Below, piece after piece: positions 1-9,077 of a stretch of DNA of 64,000 nt (position 1 is its first letter; every line of letters begins with the position of its first letter). A program made the translations under genes and the position numbers. Source of the DNA: Nematostella vectensis (Eukaryota > Cnidaria > Anthozoa > Actiniaria > Edwardsiidae). The DNA lies in NCBI RefSeq assembly GCF_932526225.1, contig NC_064048.1, positions 11,911,665 through 11,975,664 of the forward strand, given 5' to 3'. Below the pieces are notes generated by a model. It was not told the origin of the DNA, searched no databases, and saw only the letters and a program-made list of their open reading frames with translations.

Positions 1-140
1 GAAAAATTGTTATCATAGCTATGGTCAAATACTGTACATAGAACTGCAAATAAAAAGACTAAAAAAAATAATAATAAAAATAAAGCAAAACTAAAAGTAA
101 AGCAAAAAACGACAGAGACATTCTGTACACAATAAAAGAC
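1..140. repeat. A-rich segment of the unit (copy 1)
   Basis: This stretch holds no gene. It is strongly A-rich on the + strand, with a run of eight A followed by AAT/AAAAT steps at about 61-82. The A run is 8 long in most copies and 7 in copies 3, 8, 16, 20, 21, 22, 24, 26 and 32; copy 31 has one extra AAT. A perfect 10-bp palindrome, CATAGCTATG, lies at 14-23. The 10-mer TAAAGCAAAA occurs twice, 17 bp apart, and is the deletion site in copy 9. Confidence 0.8.
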
Positions 141-252
141 AATGCGCCCGCGTGCGTTACGATGCCACGCCGACATAGCGAGCCCCCAAGGGACCCAAAA
201 CGCCCACATAGACCTGTATTTTTTTTCATCCTATATCTCAGCGAGCTGTGCG

Positions 253-263
253 TGGCGTAACCG
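253..263 (+). promoter_or_regulatory. A-box-like motif TGGCGTAACCG (copy 1)
   Basis: TGGCGTAACCG fits the general A-box pattern TRGYNNARNNG of type 2 pol III promoters at every constrained position. It appears unchanged in the copies I compared. It lies about 200 bp upstream of the B box, much further than the 30-60 bp usual in tRNA genes. Either it drives an unusually long pol III unit ending near 497, or it is a chance match to a loose pattern. Confidence 0.3.
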
Positions 264-412
264 TATTACAGGCCTGGGATCCTGGTTATTGTCCTCCCCA
301 TTAATGCGCGGGTTGGAATACCTTGCAAGAGTGTTGTACAGCATATTCGCCGGAAATATCGGTGCTTGGGGCCTTCGGGTTCTTTACAGCCTTCCGTAAA
401 AGCCTTGTGCTG

Positions 413-442
413 CCATACCGATTGGGTAATCCGTATGTATGG
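413..442 (+). other. Imperfect hairpin in the core (copy 1)
   Basis: CCATAC (413-418) pairs with GTATGG (437-442). Inside it, CGATT (419-423) pairs with AATC(C)G (428-433) across a GGGT loop, with one bulged C and a TAT on the 3' side. The structure overlaps the acceptor and D-arm part of the tRNA-like fold, so the two are alternatives. Copy 21 (T to A, and G to A), copy 22 (T to C), copy 25 (T to C) and copy 34 (C to G) change bases within this segment. Confidence 0.5.
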
Positions 443-487
443 TTTCCGTTTTGTTCTTTAGGCCGGGTTCGATCCCAGGCCAATGGC
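419..487 (+). other. Degenerate tRNA-like element or tRNA-derived SINE-like head (copy 1)
   Basis: A tRNA-style layout can be drawn over 69 nt. The acceptor CGATTGG (419-425) pairs with CCAATGG (480-486) at 6 of 7 positions. A 4-bp D stem joins 428-431 and 441-444, with one G-U. An anticodon arm at 446-462 pairs at only 2 of 5 positions. The T arm CCGGG (463-467), loop TTCGATC, CCAGG (475-479) has one mismatch. The variable loop is missing and the D loop is unlike a real tRNA, so this is not a working tRNA gene. The equivalent element in other copies lies 47 bases before to 21 bases after the B-box start given in each unit entry. Reverse-strand translation gives the WDRTRP/GIEPG strings typical of antisense tRNA or SINE sequence. 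A chance hairpin cluster around a B box remains possible. Confidence 0.45.
466..476 (+). promoter_or_regulatory. Pol III B box GGTTCGATCCC (copy 1)
   Basis: GGTTCGATCCC matches the B-box consensus GGTTCGANNCC exactly. This is the TFIIIC-binding internal promoter element of tRNA genes and tRNA-derived SINEs. It is present in 37 of 38 copies; copy 21 has GATTCGATCCC. A weak A-box candidate (TGGGTAATCCG, 423-433) sits at tRNA-like spacing, and a better match sits at 253-263. Nine T residues begin 13 bases after the B box. Activity is inferred, not shown. Confidence 0.65.
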
Positions 488-497
488 CTTTTTTTTT
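477..497 (+). terminator. GGCC hairpin followed by T9: possible pol III terminator (copy 1)
   Basis: AGGCC (477-481) and GGCCT (485-489) form a 5-bp stem over an AAT loop, followed directly by T489-T497. Pol III stops at runs of four or more T on the non-template strand, so any transcript using the B box would end here. The T run is 9 in most copies, 8 in copy 17 and 11 in copy 12; in copy 10 a substitution changes the hairpin (GGTC). It looks like a bacterial rho-independent terminator, but in a eukaryotic satellite that reading does not apply. Confidence 0.5.
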
Positions 498-529
498 CTC
501 TATGGTTTTTTTTTTTTTTTTTTTTTTTT
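498..529 (+). repeat. CTCTATG(G) block and variable T tract (copy 1, 24 T)
   Basis: CTCTATGG is followed by an uninterrupted T tract, 506-529 here. Across copies the tract is 22 T (copy 28) to 45 T (copy 23) and explains most of the unit length variation. The base before the tract is GG in about two thirds of copies and a single G in copies 2, 3, 6, 11, 13, 15, 24, 25, 28, 31 and 38. On the - strand it reads as a poly-A tail, which could be the relic of a retroposed sequence. Exact lengths of such tracts are sensitive to sequencing error. Confidence 0.9.
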
Positions 530-651
530 ACACAGTTCAAGATAACGTTTTTTAGTATTTTTTTATAATACTCATCAAAAAAGTGGTGTGACATAGGTTC
601 GTCTACCTGATCCAGGATACTAAAGATACAGGCTTGATATGCATTATATAC

Positions 652-676
652 AGCTAGCAAAATGAGCTTGCTAGCT
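652..676. other. Perfect 9-bp-stem hairpin AGCTAGCAA/TTGCTAGCT (copy 1)
   Basis: AGCTAGCAA (652-660) and TTGCTAGCT (668-676) are exact reverse complements separated by AATGAGC. The same sequence is present in every copy I checked. It could extrude a small cruciform or fold in a transcript of either strand. No role is implied by context. Confidence 0.75.
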
Positions 677-784
677 TTACTGATTATTTGTATTCGATAT
701 TTTCCTAGTAAGAGAACAAAAATAAAAAGCAAAGAGTCGAGGAAGTAAACAAGTTATGTGATCTTTAATGTTTTATTAGGAGGG

Positions 785-797
785 GTACATTTTGTAC
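785..797. other. Short inverted repeat GTACA-TTT-TGTAC (copy 1)
   Basis: A 5-bp inverted repeat with a 3-base centre, lying in the AT-rich part and unchanged in the copies inspected. It may be incidental. Confidence 0.5.
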
Positions 798-1599
798 AAA
801 GAAGCATACATAGAATATGCTTAAAAGTGCAGTGTGATGAAGAGCTTTGCAATAGCTCTCCGGCCAGGACACAATGAATTTCAGTCAAATTCTAATGTTG
901 ACCTAAGAGCCTTTGGTCCATGTGGAAGACTTAAATTCAAAGGAAATGCCCACAAACTGTCAATAAACATTCAGTAAAATATCGAATATTATTTTTACAA
1001 AGCATTGACAACTATTAAAGTTCAACTGTGTGTAGACAATTGAAAGCCTACAAGAAACACTGACTCCAGACATGCGCAGTGCCATGACGCTGCCCCTTTA
1101 ATGAGTGGAGAGGGGAGGGATACAAGTTTATTAAAAGTCTATTTGTGAGACCAACAAACTGGTTGAAAGAACAAGCGTGTTAATAGTAAAACAATTATTT
1201 GATTACAAAACTACTGTAGATTCCTTTGCACCAAGATAATAACACACATTATTTTGTTTGTTATTTAGGAGGAACGATACGAGCTCTACGAGACAAATGA
1301 GAAGTATTTATTACTCATCTAAATTATACACGTAAATAATAATATTCAAAAGAACTACTGTAACTAAGTAAGTAACACTCACATGTTTTTAAAATTTTAA
1401 ATAAGTATACAGTTTCATTCAGATACATCTTGTGGTCACTGTGCCATCTACAGGGCCATACCCAAAGCACCTGTGCACCCCATCCAACTAAGGGCATCGG
1501 CTGCACAGATGTTCCTGATAAATGGGGCAGGAAAATTTTCCGCGACACCGTGCTTTCATGGTCCCCCATGATTCCTTGTTGGGTGAAGCCCCTCTAGAT

Positions 1600-1613
1600 G
1601 TTGACATGTCAAC
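1600..1613. other. Perfect 14-bp palindrome GTTGACATGTCAAC (copy 1)
   Basis: GTTGACATGTCAAC is its own reverse complement, with no spacer. It recurs once per unit about 104 bp before the next unit start and is intact in all copies I inspected. A perfect dyad of this length would suit a dimeric DNA-binding protein, but I cannot name one. Copies 18 and 19 share a substitution four bases upstream of it. Confidence 0.7.
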
Positions 1614-1673
1614 TTCGCAGTCACATGAAAGAAATGTCTAATAGTGTTTTGCAGTCAAGTTGGTTTACGATAA

Positions 1674-1698
1674 TTGGTTACAATAGTTGGTTACAATA
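1674..1698. repeat. Direct repeat of TTGGTTACAATA before the unit junction (copy 1)
   Basis: TTGGTTACAATA occurs twice with a single G between the copies, a 13-bp period, just before the next unit begins. On the - strand each half reads TATTGTAACCAA. One half is deleted in copy 18, which shows the pair recombines or slips. Confidence 0.85.
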
Positions 1699-1703
1699 AT
1701 TTT

Positions 1704-2206
1704 GAAAAATTGTTATCATAGCTATGGTCAAATACTGTACATAGAACTGCAAATAAAAAGACTAAAAAAAATAATAATAAAAATAAAGCAAAACTAAAAG
1801 TAAAGCAAAAAACGACAGAGACATTCTGTACACAATAAAAGACAATGCGCCCGCGTGCGTTACGATGCCACGCCGACATAGCGAGCCCCCAAGGGACCCA
1901 AAACGCCCACATAGACCTGTATTTTTTTTCATCCTATATCTCAGCGAGCTGTGCGTGGCGTAACCGTATTACAGGCCTGGGATCCTGGTTATTGTCCTCC
2001 CCATTAATGCGCGGGTTGGAATACCTTGCAAGAGTGTTGTACAGCATATTCGCCGGAAATATCGGTGCTTGGGGCCTTCGGGTTCTTTACAGCCTTCCGT
2101 AAAAGCCTTGTGCTGCCATACCGATTGGGTAATCCGTATGTATGGTTTCCGTTTTGTTCTTTAGGCCGGGTTCGATCCCAGGCCAATGGCCTTTTTTTTT
2201 CTCTAT

Positions 2207-2242
<36 letters not shown>

Positions 2243-3411
2243 GTTCAAGATAACGTTTTTTAGTATTTTTTTATAATACTCATCAAAAAAGTGGTGTGAC
2301 ATAGGTTCGTCTACCTGATCCAGGATACTAAAGATACAGGCTTGATATGCATTATATACAGCTAGCAAAATGAGCTTGCTAGCTTTACTGATTATTTGTA
2401 TTCGATATTTTCCTAGTAAGAGAACAAAAATAAAAAGCAAAGAGTCGAGGAAGTAAACAAGTTATGTGATCTTTAATGTTTTATTAGGAGGGGTACATTT
2501 TGTACAAAGAAGCATACATAGAATATGCTTAAAAGTGCAGTGTGATGAAGAGCTTTGCAATAGCTCTCCGGCCAGGACACAATGAATTTCAGTCAAATTG
2601 TAATGTTGACCTAAGAGCCTTTGGTCCATGTGGAAGACTTAAATTCAAAGGAAATGCCCACAAACTGTCAATAAACATTCAGTAAAATATCGAATATTAT
2701 TTTAACAAAGCATTGACAACTATTAAAGTTCAACTGTGTGTAGACAATTGAAAGCCTACAAGAAACACTGACTCCAGACATGCGCAGTGCCATGACGCTG
2801 CCCCTTTAATGAGTGGAGAGGGGAGGGATACAAGTTTATTAAAAGTCTATTTGTGAGACCAACAAACTGGTTGAAAGAACAAGCGTGTTAATAGTAAAAC
2901 AATTATTTGATTACAAAACTACTGTAGATTCCTTTGCACCAAGATAATAACACACATTATTTTGTTTGTTATTTAGGAGGAACGATACGAGCTCTACGAG
3001 ACAAATGAGAAGTATTTATTACTCATCTAAATTATACACGTAAATAATAATATTCAAAAGAACTACTGTAACTAAGTAAGTAACACTCACATGTTTTTAA
3101 AATTTTAAATAAGTATACAGTTTCATTCAGATACATCTTGTGGTCACTGTGCCATCTACAGGGCCATACCCAAAGCACCTGTGCACCCCATCCAACTAAG
3201 GGCATCGGCTGCACAGATGTTCCTGATAAATGGGGCAGGAAAATTTTCCGCGACACCGTGCTTTCATGGTCCCCCATGATTCCTTGTTGGGTGAAGCCCC
3301 TCTAGATGTTGACATGTCAACTTCGCAGTCACATGAAAGAAATGTCTAATAGTGTTTTGCAGTCAAGTTGGTTTACGATAATTGGTTACAATAGTTGGTT
3401 ACAATAATTTT
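1704..3411 (+). repeat. Unit copy 2 (1,708 bp)
   Basis: B box at 2169-2179; T tract of 30 (2208-2237), preceded by a single G. Carries G in CAAATTGTAATG near 2600, where most copies have C. The same variant is in copies 4, 12 and 37. Confidence 0.98.
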
Positions 3412-3913
3412 GAAAAATTGTTATCATAGCTATGGTCAAATACTGTACATAGAACTGCAAATAAAAAGACTAAAAAAATAATAATAAAAATAAAGCAAAA
3501 CTAAAAGTAAAGCAAAAAACGACAGAGACATTCTGTACACAATAAAAGACAATGCGCCCGCGTGCGTTACGATGCCACGCCGACATAGCGAGCCCCCAAG
3601 GGACCCAAAACGCCCACATAGACCTGTATTTTTTTTCATCCTATATCTCAGCGAGCTGTGCGTGGCGTAACCGTATTACAGGCCTGGGATCCTGGTTATT
3701 GTCCTCCCCATTAATGCGCGGGTTGGAATACCTTGCAAGAGTGTTGTACAGCATATTCGCCGGAAATATCGGTGCTTGGGGCCTTCGGGTTCTTTACAGC
3801 CTTCCGTAAAAGCCTTGTGCTGCCATACCGATTGGGTAATCCGTATGTATGGTTTCCGTTTTGTTCTTTAGGCCGGGTTCGATCCCAGGCCAATGGCCTT
3901 TTTTTTTCTCTAT

Positions 3914-3957
<44 letters not shown>

Positions 3958-5126
3958 GTTCAAGATAACGTTTTTTAGTATTTTTTTATAATACTCATCA
4001 AAAAAGTGGTGTGACATAGGTTCGTCTACCTGATCCAGGATACTAAAGATACAGGCTTGATATGCATTATATACAGCTAGCAAAATGAGCTTGCTAGCTT
4101 TACTGATTATTTGTATTCGATATTTTCCTAGTAAGAGAACAAAAATAAAAAGCAAAGAGTCGAGGAAGTAAACAAGTTATGTGATCTTTAATGTTTTATT
4201 AGGAGGGGTACATTTTGTACAAAGAAGCATACATAGAATATGCTTAAAAGTGCAGTGTGATGAAGAGCTTTGCAATAGCTCTCCGGCCAGGACACAATGA
4301 ATTTCAGTCAAATTCTAATGTTGACCTAAGAGCCTTTGGTCCATGTGGAAGACTTAAATTCAAAGGAAATGCCCACAAACTGTCAATAAACATTCAGTAA
4401 AATATCGAATATTATTTTAACAAAGCATTGACAACTATTAAAGTTCAACTGTGTGTAGACAATTGAAAGCCTACAAGAAACACTGACTCCAGACATGCGC
4501 AGTGCCATGACGCTGCCCCTTTAATGAGTGGAGAGGGGAGGGATACAAGTTTATTAAAAGTCTATTTGTGAGACCAACAAACTGGTTGAAAGAACAAGCG
4601 TGTTAATAGTAAAACAATTATTTGATTACAAAACTACTGTAGATTCCTTTGCACCAAGATAATAACACACATTATTTTGTTTGTTATTTAGGAGGAACGA
4701 TACGAGCTCTACGAGACAAATGAGAAGTATTTATTACTCATCTAAATTATACACGTAAATAATAATATTCAAAAGAACTACTGTAACTAAGTAAGTAACA
4801 CTCACATGTTTTTAAAATTTTAAATAAGTATACAGTTTCATTCAGATACATCTTGTGGTCACTGTGCCATCTACAGGGCCATACCCAAAGCACCTGTGCA
4901 CCCCATCCAACTAAGGGCATCGGCTGCACAGATGTTCCTGATAAATGGGGCAGGAAAATTTTCCGCGACACCGTGCTTTCATGGTCCCCCATGATTCCTT
5001 GTTGGGTGAAGCCCCTCTAGATGTTGACATGTCAACTTCACAATCACATGAAAGAAATGTCTAATAGTGTTTTGCAGTCAAGTTGGTTTACGATAATTGG
5101 TTACAATAGTTGGTTACAATAATTTT
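3412..5126 (+). repeat. Unit copy 3 (1,715 bp)
   Basis: B box at 3876-3886; long T tract of 38 (3915-3952) after a single G. A run is 7. Near its end it reads CAACTTCACAATCAC where other copies have CAACTTCGCAGTCAC, two private G to A changes, one of which destroys a CpG. Confidence 0.98.
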
Positions 5127-5631
5127 GAAAAATTGTTATCATAGCTATGGTCAAATACTGTACATAGAACTGCAAATAAAAAGACTAAAAAAAATAATAA
5201 TAAAAATAAAGCAAAACTAAAAGTAAAGCAAAAAACGACAGAGACATTCTGTACACAATAAAAGACAATGCGCCCGCGTGCGTTACGATGCCACGCCGAC
5301 ATAGCGAGCCCCCAAGGGACCCAAAACGCCCACATAGACCTGTATTTTTTTTCATCCTATATCTCAGCGAGCTGTGCGTGGCGTAACCGTATTACAGGCC
5401 TGGGATCCTGGTTATTGTCCTCCCCATTAATGCGCGGGTTGGAATACCTTGCAAGAGTGTTGTACAGCATATTCGCCGGAAATATCGGTGCTTGGGGCCT
5501 TCGGGTTCTTTACAGCCTTCCGTAAAAGCCTTGTGCTGCCATACCGATTGGGTAATCCGTATGTATGGTTTCCGTTTTGTTCTTTAGGCCGGGTTCGATC
5601 CCAGGCCAATGGCCTTTTTTTTTCTCTATGG

Positions 5632-5663
<32 letters not shown>

Positions 5664-6832
5664 GTTCAAGATAACGTTTTTTAGTATTTTTTTATAATAC
5701 TCATCAAAAAAGTGGTGTGACATAGGTTCGTCTACCTGATCCAGGATACTAAAGATACAGGCTTGATATGCATTATATACAGCTAGCAAAATGAGCTTGC
5801 TAGCTTTACTGATTATTTGTATTCGATATTTTCCTAGTAAGAGAACAAAAATAAAAAGCAAAGAGTCGAGGAAGTAAACAAGTTATGTGATCTTTAATGT
5901 TTTATTAGGAGGGGTACATTTTGTACAAAGAAGCATACATAGAATATGCTTAAAAGTGCAGTGTGATGAAGAGCTTTGCAATAGCTCTCCGGCCAGGACA
6001 CAATGAATTTCAGTCAAATTGTAATGTTGACCTAAGAGCCTTTGGTCCATGTGGAAGACTTAAATTCAAAGGAAATGCCCACAAACTGTCAATAAACATT
6101 CAGTAAAATATCGAATATTATTTTAACAAAGCATTGACAACTATTAAAGTTCAACTGTGTGTAGACAATTGAAAGCCTACAAGAAACACTGACTCCAGAC
6201 ATGCGCAGTGCCATGACGCTGCCCCTTTAATGAGTGGAGAGGGGAGGGATACAAGTTTATTAAAAGTCTATTTGTGAGACCAACAAACTGGTTGAAAGAA
6301 CAAGCGTGTTAATAGTAAAACAATTATTTGATTACAAAACTACTGTAGATTCCTTTGCACCAAGATAATAACACACATTATTTTGTTTGTTATTTAGGAG
6401 GAACGATACGAGCTCTACGAGACAAATGAGAAGTATTTATTACTCATCTAAATTATACACGTAAATAATAATATTCAAAAGAACTACTGTAACTAAGTAA
6501 GTAACACTCACATGTTTTTAAAATTTTAAATAAGTATACAGTTTCATTCAGATACATCTTGTGGTCACTGTGCCATCTACAGGGCCATACCCAAAGCACC
6601 TGTGCACCCCATCCAACTAAGGGCATCGGCTGCACAGATGTTCCTGATAAATGGGGCAGGAAAATTTTCCGCGACACCGTGCTTTCATGGTCCCCCATGA
6701 TTCCTTGTTGGGTGAAGCCCCTCTAGATGTTGACATGTCAACTTCGCAGTCACATGAAAGAAATGTCTAATAGTGTTTTGCAGTCAAGTTGGTTTACGAC
6801 AATTGGTTACAATAGTTGGTTACAATAATTTT
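5127..6832 (+). repeat. Unit copy 4 (1,706 bp)
   Basis: B box at 5592-5602; T tract of 27 (5632-5658). Shares the G variant (CAAATTGTAATG, near 6019) with copies 2, 12 and 37. Private TACGACAATTGG near 6797. Confidence 0.98.
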
Positions 6833-7335
6833 GAAAAATTGTTATCATAGCTATGGTCAAATACTGTACATAGAACTGCAAATAAAAAGACTAAAAAAAA
6901 TAATAATAAAAATAAAGCAAAACTAAAAGTAAAGCAAAAAACGACAGAGACATTCTGTACACAATAAAAGACAATGCGCCCGCGTGCGTTACGATGCCAC
7001 GCCGACATAGCGAGCCCCCAAGGGACCCAAAACGCCCACATAGACCTGTATTTTTTTTCATCCTATATCTCAGCGAGCTGTGCGTGGCGTAACCGTATTA
7101 CAGGCCTGGGATCCTGGTTATTGTCCTCCCCATTAATGCGCGGGTTGGAATACCTTGCAAGAGTGTTGTACAGCATATTCGCCGGAAATATCGGTGCTTG
7201 GGGCCTTCGGGTTCTTTACAGCCTTCCGTAAAAGCCTTGTGCTGCCATACCGATTGGGTAATCCGTATGTATGGTTTCCGTTTTGTTCTTTAGGCCGGGT
7301 TCGATCCCAGGCCAATGGCCTTTTTTTTTCTCTAT

Positions 7336-7371
<36 letters not shown>

Positions 7372-8540
7372 GTTCAAGATAACGTTTTTTAGTATTTTTT
7401 TATAATACTCATCAAAAAAGTGGTGTGACATAGGTTCGTCTACCTGATCCAGGATACTAAAGATACAGGCTTGATATGCATTATATACAGCTAGCAAAAT
7501 GAGCTTGCTAGCTTTACTGATTATTTGTATTCGATATTTTCCTAGTAAGAGAACAAAAATAAAAAGCAAAGAGTCGAGGAAGTAAACAAGTTATGTGATC
7601 TTTAATGTTTTATTAGGAGGGGTACATTTTGTACAAAGAAGCATACATAGAATATGCTTAAAAGTGCAGTGTGATGAAGAGCTTTGCAATAGCTCTCCGG
7701 CCAGGACACAATGAATTTCAGTCAAATTCTAATGTTGACCTAAGAGCCTTTGGTCCATGTGGAAGACTTAAATTCAAAGGAAATGCCCACAAACTGTCAA
7801 TAAACATTCAGTAAAATATCGAATATTATTTTAACAAAGCATTGACAACTATTAAAGTTCAACTGTGTGTAGACAATTGAAAGCCTACAAGAAACACTGA
7901 CTCCAGACATGCGCAGTGCCATGACGCTGCCCCTTTAATGAGTGGAGAGGGGAGGGATACAAGTTTATTAAAAGTCTATTTGTGAGACCAACAAACTGGT
8001 TGAAAGAACAAGCGTGTTAATAGTAAAACAATTATTTGATTACAAAACTACTGTAGATTCCTTTGCACCAAGATAATAACACACATTATTTTGTTTGTTA
8101 TTTAGGAGGAACGATACGAGCTCTACGAGACAAATGAGAAGTATTTATTACTCATCTAAATTATACACGTAAATAATAATATTCAAAAGAACTACTGTAA
8201 CTAAGTAAGTAACACTCACATGTTTTTAAAATTTTAAATAAGTATACAGTTTCATTCAGATACATCTTGTGGTCACTGTGCCATCTACAGGGCCATACCC
8301 AAAGCACCTGTGCACCCCATCCAACTAAGGGCATCGGCTGCACAGATGTTCCTGATAAATGGGGCAGGAAAATTTTCCGCGACACCGTGCTTTCATGGTC
8401 CCCCATGATTCCTTGTTGGGTGAAGCCCCTCTAGATGTTGACATGTCAACTTCGCAGTCACATGAAAGAAATGTCTAATAGTGTTTTGCAGTCAAGTTGG
8501 TTTACGATAATTGGTTACAATAGTTGGTTACAATAATTTT
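6833..8540 (+). repeat. Unit copy 5 (1,708 bp)
   Basis: B box at 7298-7308; T tract of 29 (7338-7366). Close to the majority sequence; I noticed no private substitution. Confidence 0.98.
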
Positions 8541-9044
8541 GAAAAATTGTTATCATAGCTATGGTCAAATACTGTACATAGAACTGCAAATAAAAAGACT
8601 AAAAAAAATAATAATAAAAATAAAGCAAAACTAAAAGTAAAGCAAAAAACGACAGAGACATTCTGTACACAATAAAAGACAATGCGCCCGCGTGCGTTAC
8701 GATGCCACGCCGACATAGCGAGCCCCCAAGGGACCCAAAACGCCCACATAGACCTGTATTTTTTTTCATCCTATATCTCAGCGAGCTGTGCGTGGCGTAA
8801 CCGTATTACAGGCCTGGGATCCTGGTTATTGTCCTCCCCATTAATGCGCGGGTTGGAATACCTTGCAAGAGTGTTGTACAGCATATTCGCCGGAAATATC
8901 GGTGCTTGGGGCCTTCGGGTTCTTTACAGCCTTCCGTAAAAGCCTTGTGCTGCCATACCGATTGGGTAATCCGTATGTATGGTTTCCGTTTTGTTCTTTA
9001 GGCCGGGTTCGATCCCAGGCCAATGGCCTTTTTTTTTCTCTATG

Positions 9045-9077
<33 letters not shown>

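Larger units (their letters stand above)
141..488 (+). other. CpG-rich core of the unit (copy 1)
   Basis: I count about 25 CpG dinucleotides between 144 and 472, roughly 7 per 100 bp. The downstream 1.17 kb has about 19, and the A-rich segment before it has about one. The core contains the A-box-like match at 253-263, an imperfect hairpin at 413-442, the tRNA-like element at 419-487 and the GGCC hairpin before the T run. The single GGATCC in the unit I read is at 277-282. The sharp change in composition suggests the unit was assembled from two different sources, or that the core is kept CpG-rich because it is unmethylated or constrained. Neither is shown by sequence alone. Confidence 0.7.
1..1703 (+). 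repeat. Unit copy 1 (1,703 bp)
   Basis: Complete unit under the phase used here, and the reference for internal positions. B box at 466-476; T tract of 24 (506-529). Its A run is 8 long and the tract is preceded by GG. It reads TTTTACAAAGC near 990-1002 where other copies have TTTTAACAAAGC, a private change. Confidence 0.98.
530..1703. repeat. AT-rich remainder of the unit, no gene seen (copy 1)
   Basis: About 1.17 kb without a supportable gene or RNA. It is AT-rich with occasional GC-richer islands at about 1074-1120 and 1430-1600. Short structures are listed separately: hairpin 652-676, palindrome 785-797, palindrome 1600-1613 and a direct repeat close to the unit end. The island around 1074 includes ATGCGCAGTGCC, which resembles half of an NRF-1-type site, but one half-site is weak evidence. 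I recognise no similarity to a known transposon protein or structural RNA. Confidence 0.75.

Noticed and set aside
271-345. Faint resemblance to the 3' half of 5S rRNA (GGAATACC followed by GTGTTGTA)
   Set aside because: Only scattered short words match; order and spacing are off and there is no recognisable 5S internal control region. Not strong enough to call 5S-derived. A covariance-model search would settle it.
142-399. 85-codon + strand open frame repeated in most units
   Set aside because: It recurs only because the units are alike. It is shifted by a 1-base T deletion in copies 23 and 27, stopped in copy 32, and altered without pattern in copies 10, 12 and 19. It resembles no protein family I know, and a B-box element follows shortly after it.
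320-480. CENP-B box, to support a centromeric role
   Set aside because: TTCG occurs several times (for example at about 350, 374 and 469), but none has the required A and CGGG at the right spacing on either strand.
419-487. Functional tRNA gene (a GTT anticodon could be read at 453-455)
   Set aside because: The anticodon stem pairs at only two of five positions, the variable loop is missing, the acceptor and T stems have mismatches, and the A box at normal spacing is poor. At best a relic or mimic.
477-497. Bacterial rho-independent terminator and hence a prokaryotic source
   Set aside because: The shape fits, but 37 near-identical 1.7-kb units, long homopolymers and no dense coding exclude an ordinary bacterial or phage context.
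301-732. Reverse-strand frames of about 76-150 codons running through the T tract (poly-lysine when translated)
   Set aside because: The reading frame after the homopolymer depends on tract length, so the same start gives products ending in three different ways across copies. The WDRTRP/GIEPG strings come from antisense tRNA-like sequence. No real protein is supported.
1324-1569. 81-codon reverse-strand frame near the unit end
   Set aside because: Across copies I see about nine replacement changes against about four silent ones, plus a start loss (copy 16) and a stop loss (copy 19). That is what neutral drift gives. No recognisable domain.
1-1703. U1, U2, U4, U5, U6 snRNA, spliced-leader RNA or rRNA in the unit
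   Set aside because: I looked for their conserved words on the + strand and by reverse complement and found none. AATTTTGA near the unit end resembles an Sm site but lacks any snRNA context.
1691-1912. 67-74 codon reverse-strand frame with a hydrophobic stretch, spanning the unit junction
   Set aside because: The hydrophobic residues are produced by translating the A-rich segment in reverse. The frame switches between two versions according to the 7-A or 8-A run, which no conserved gene would tolerate.
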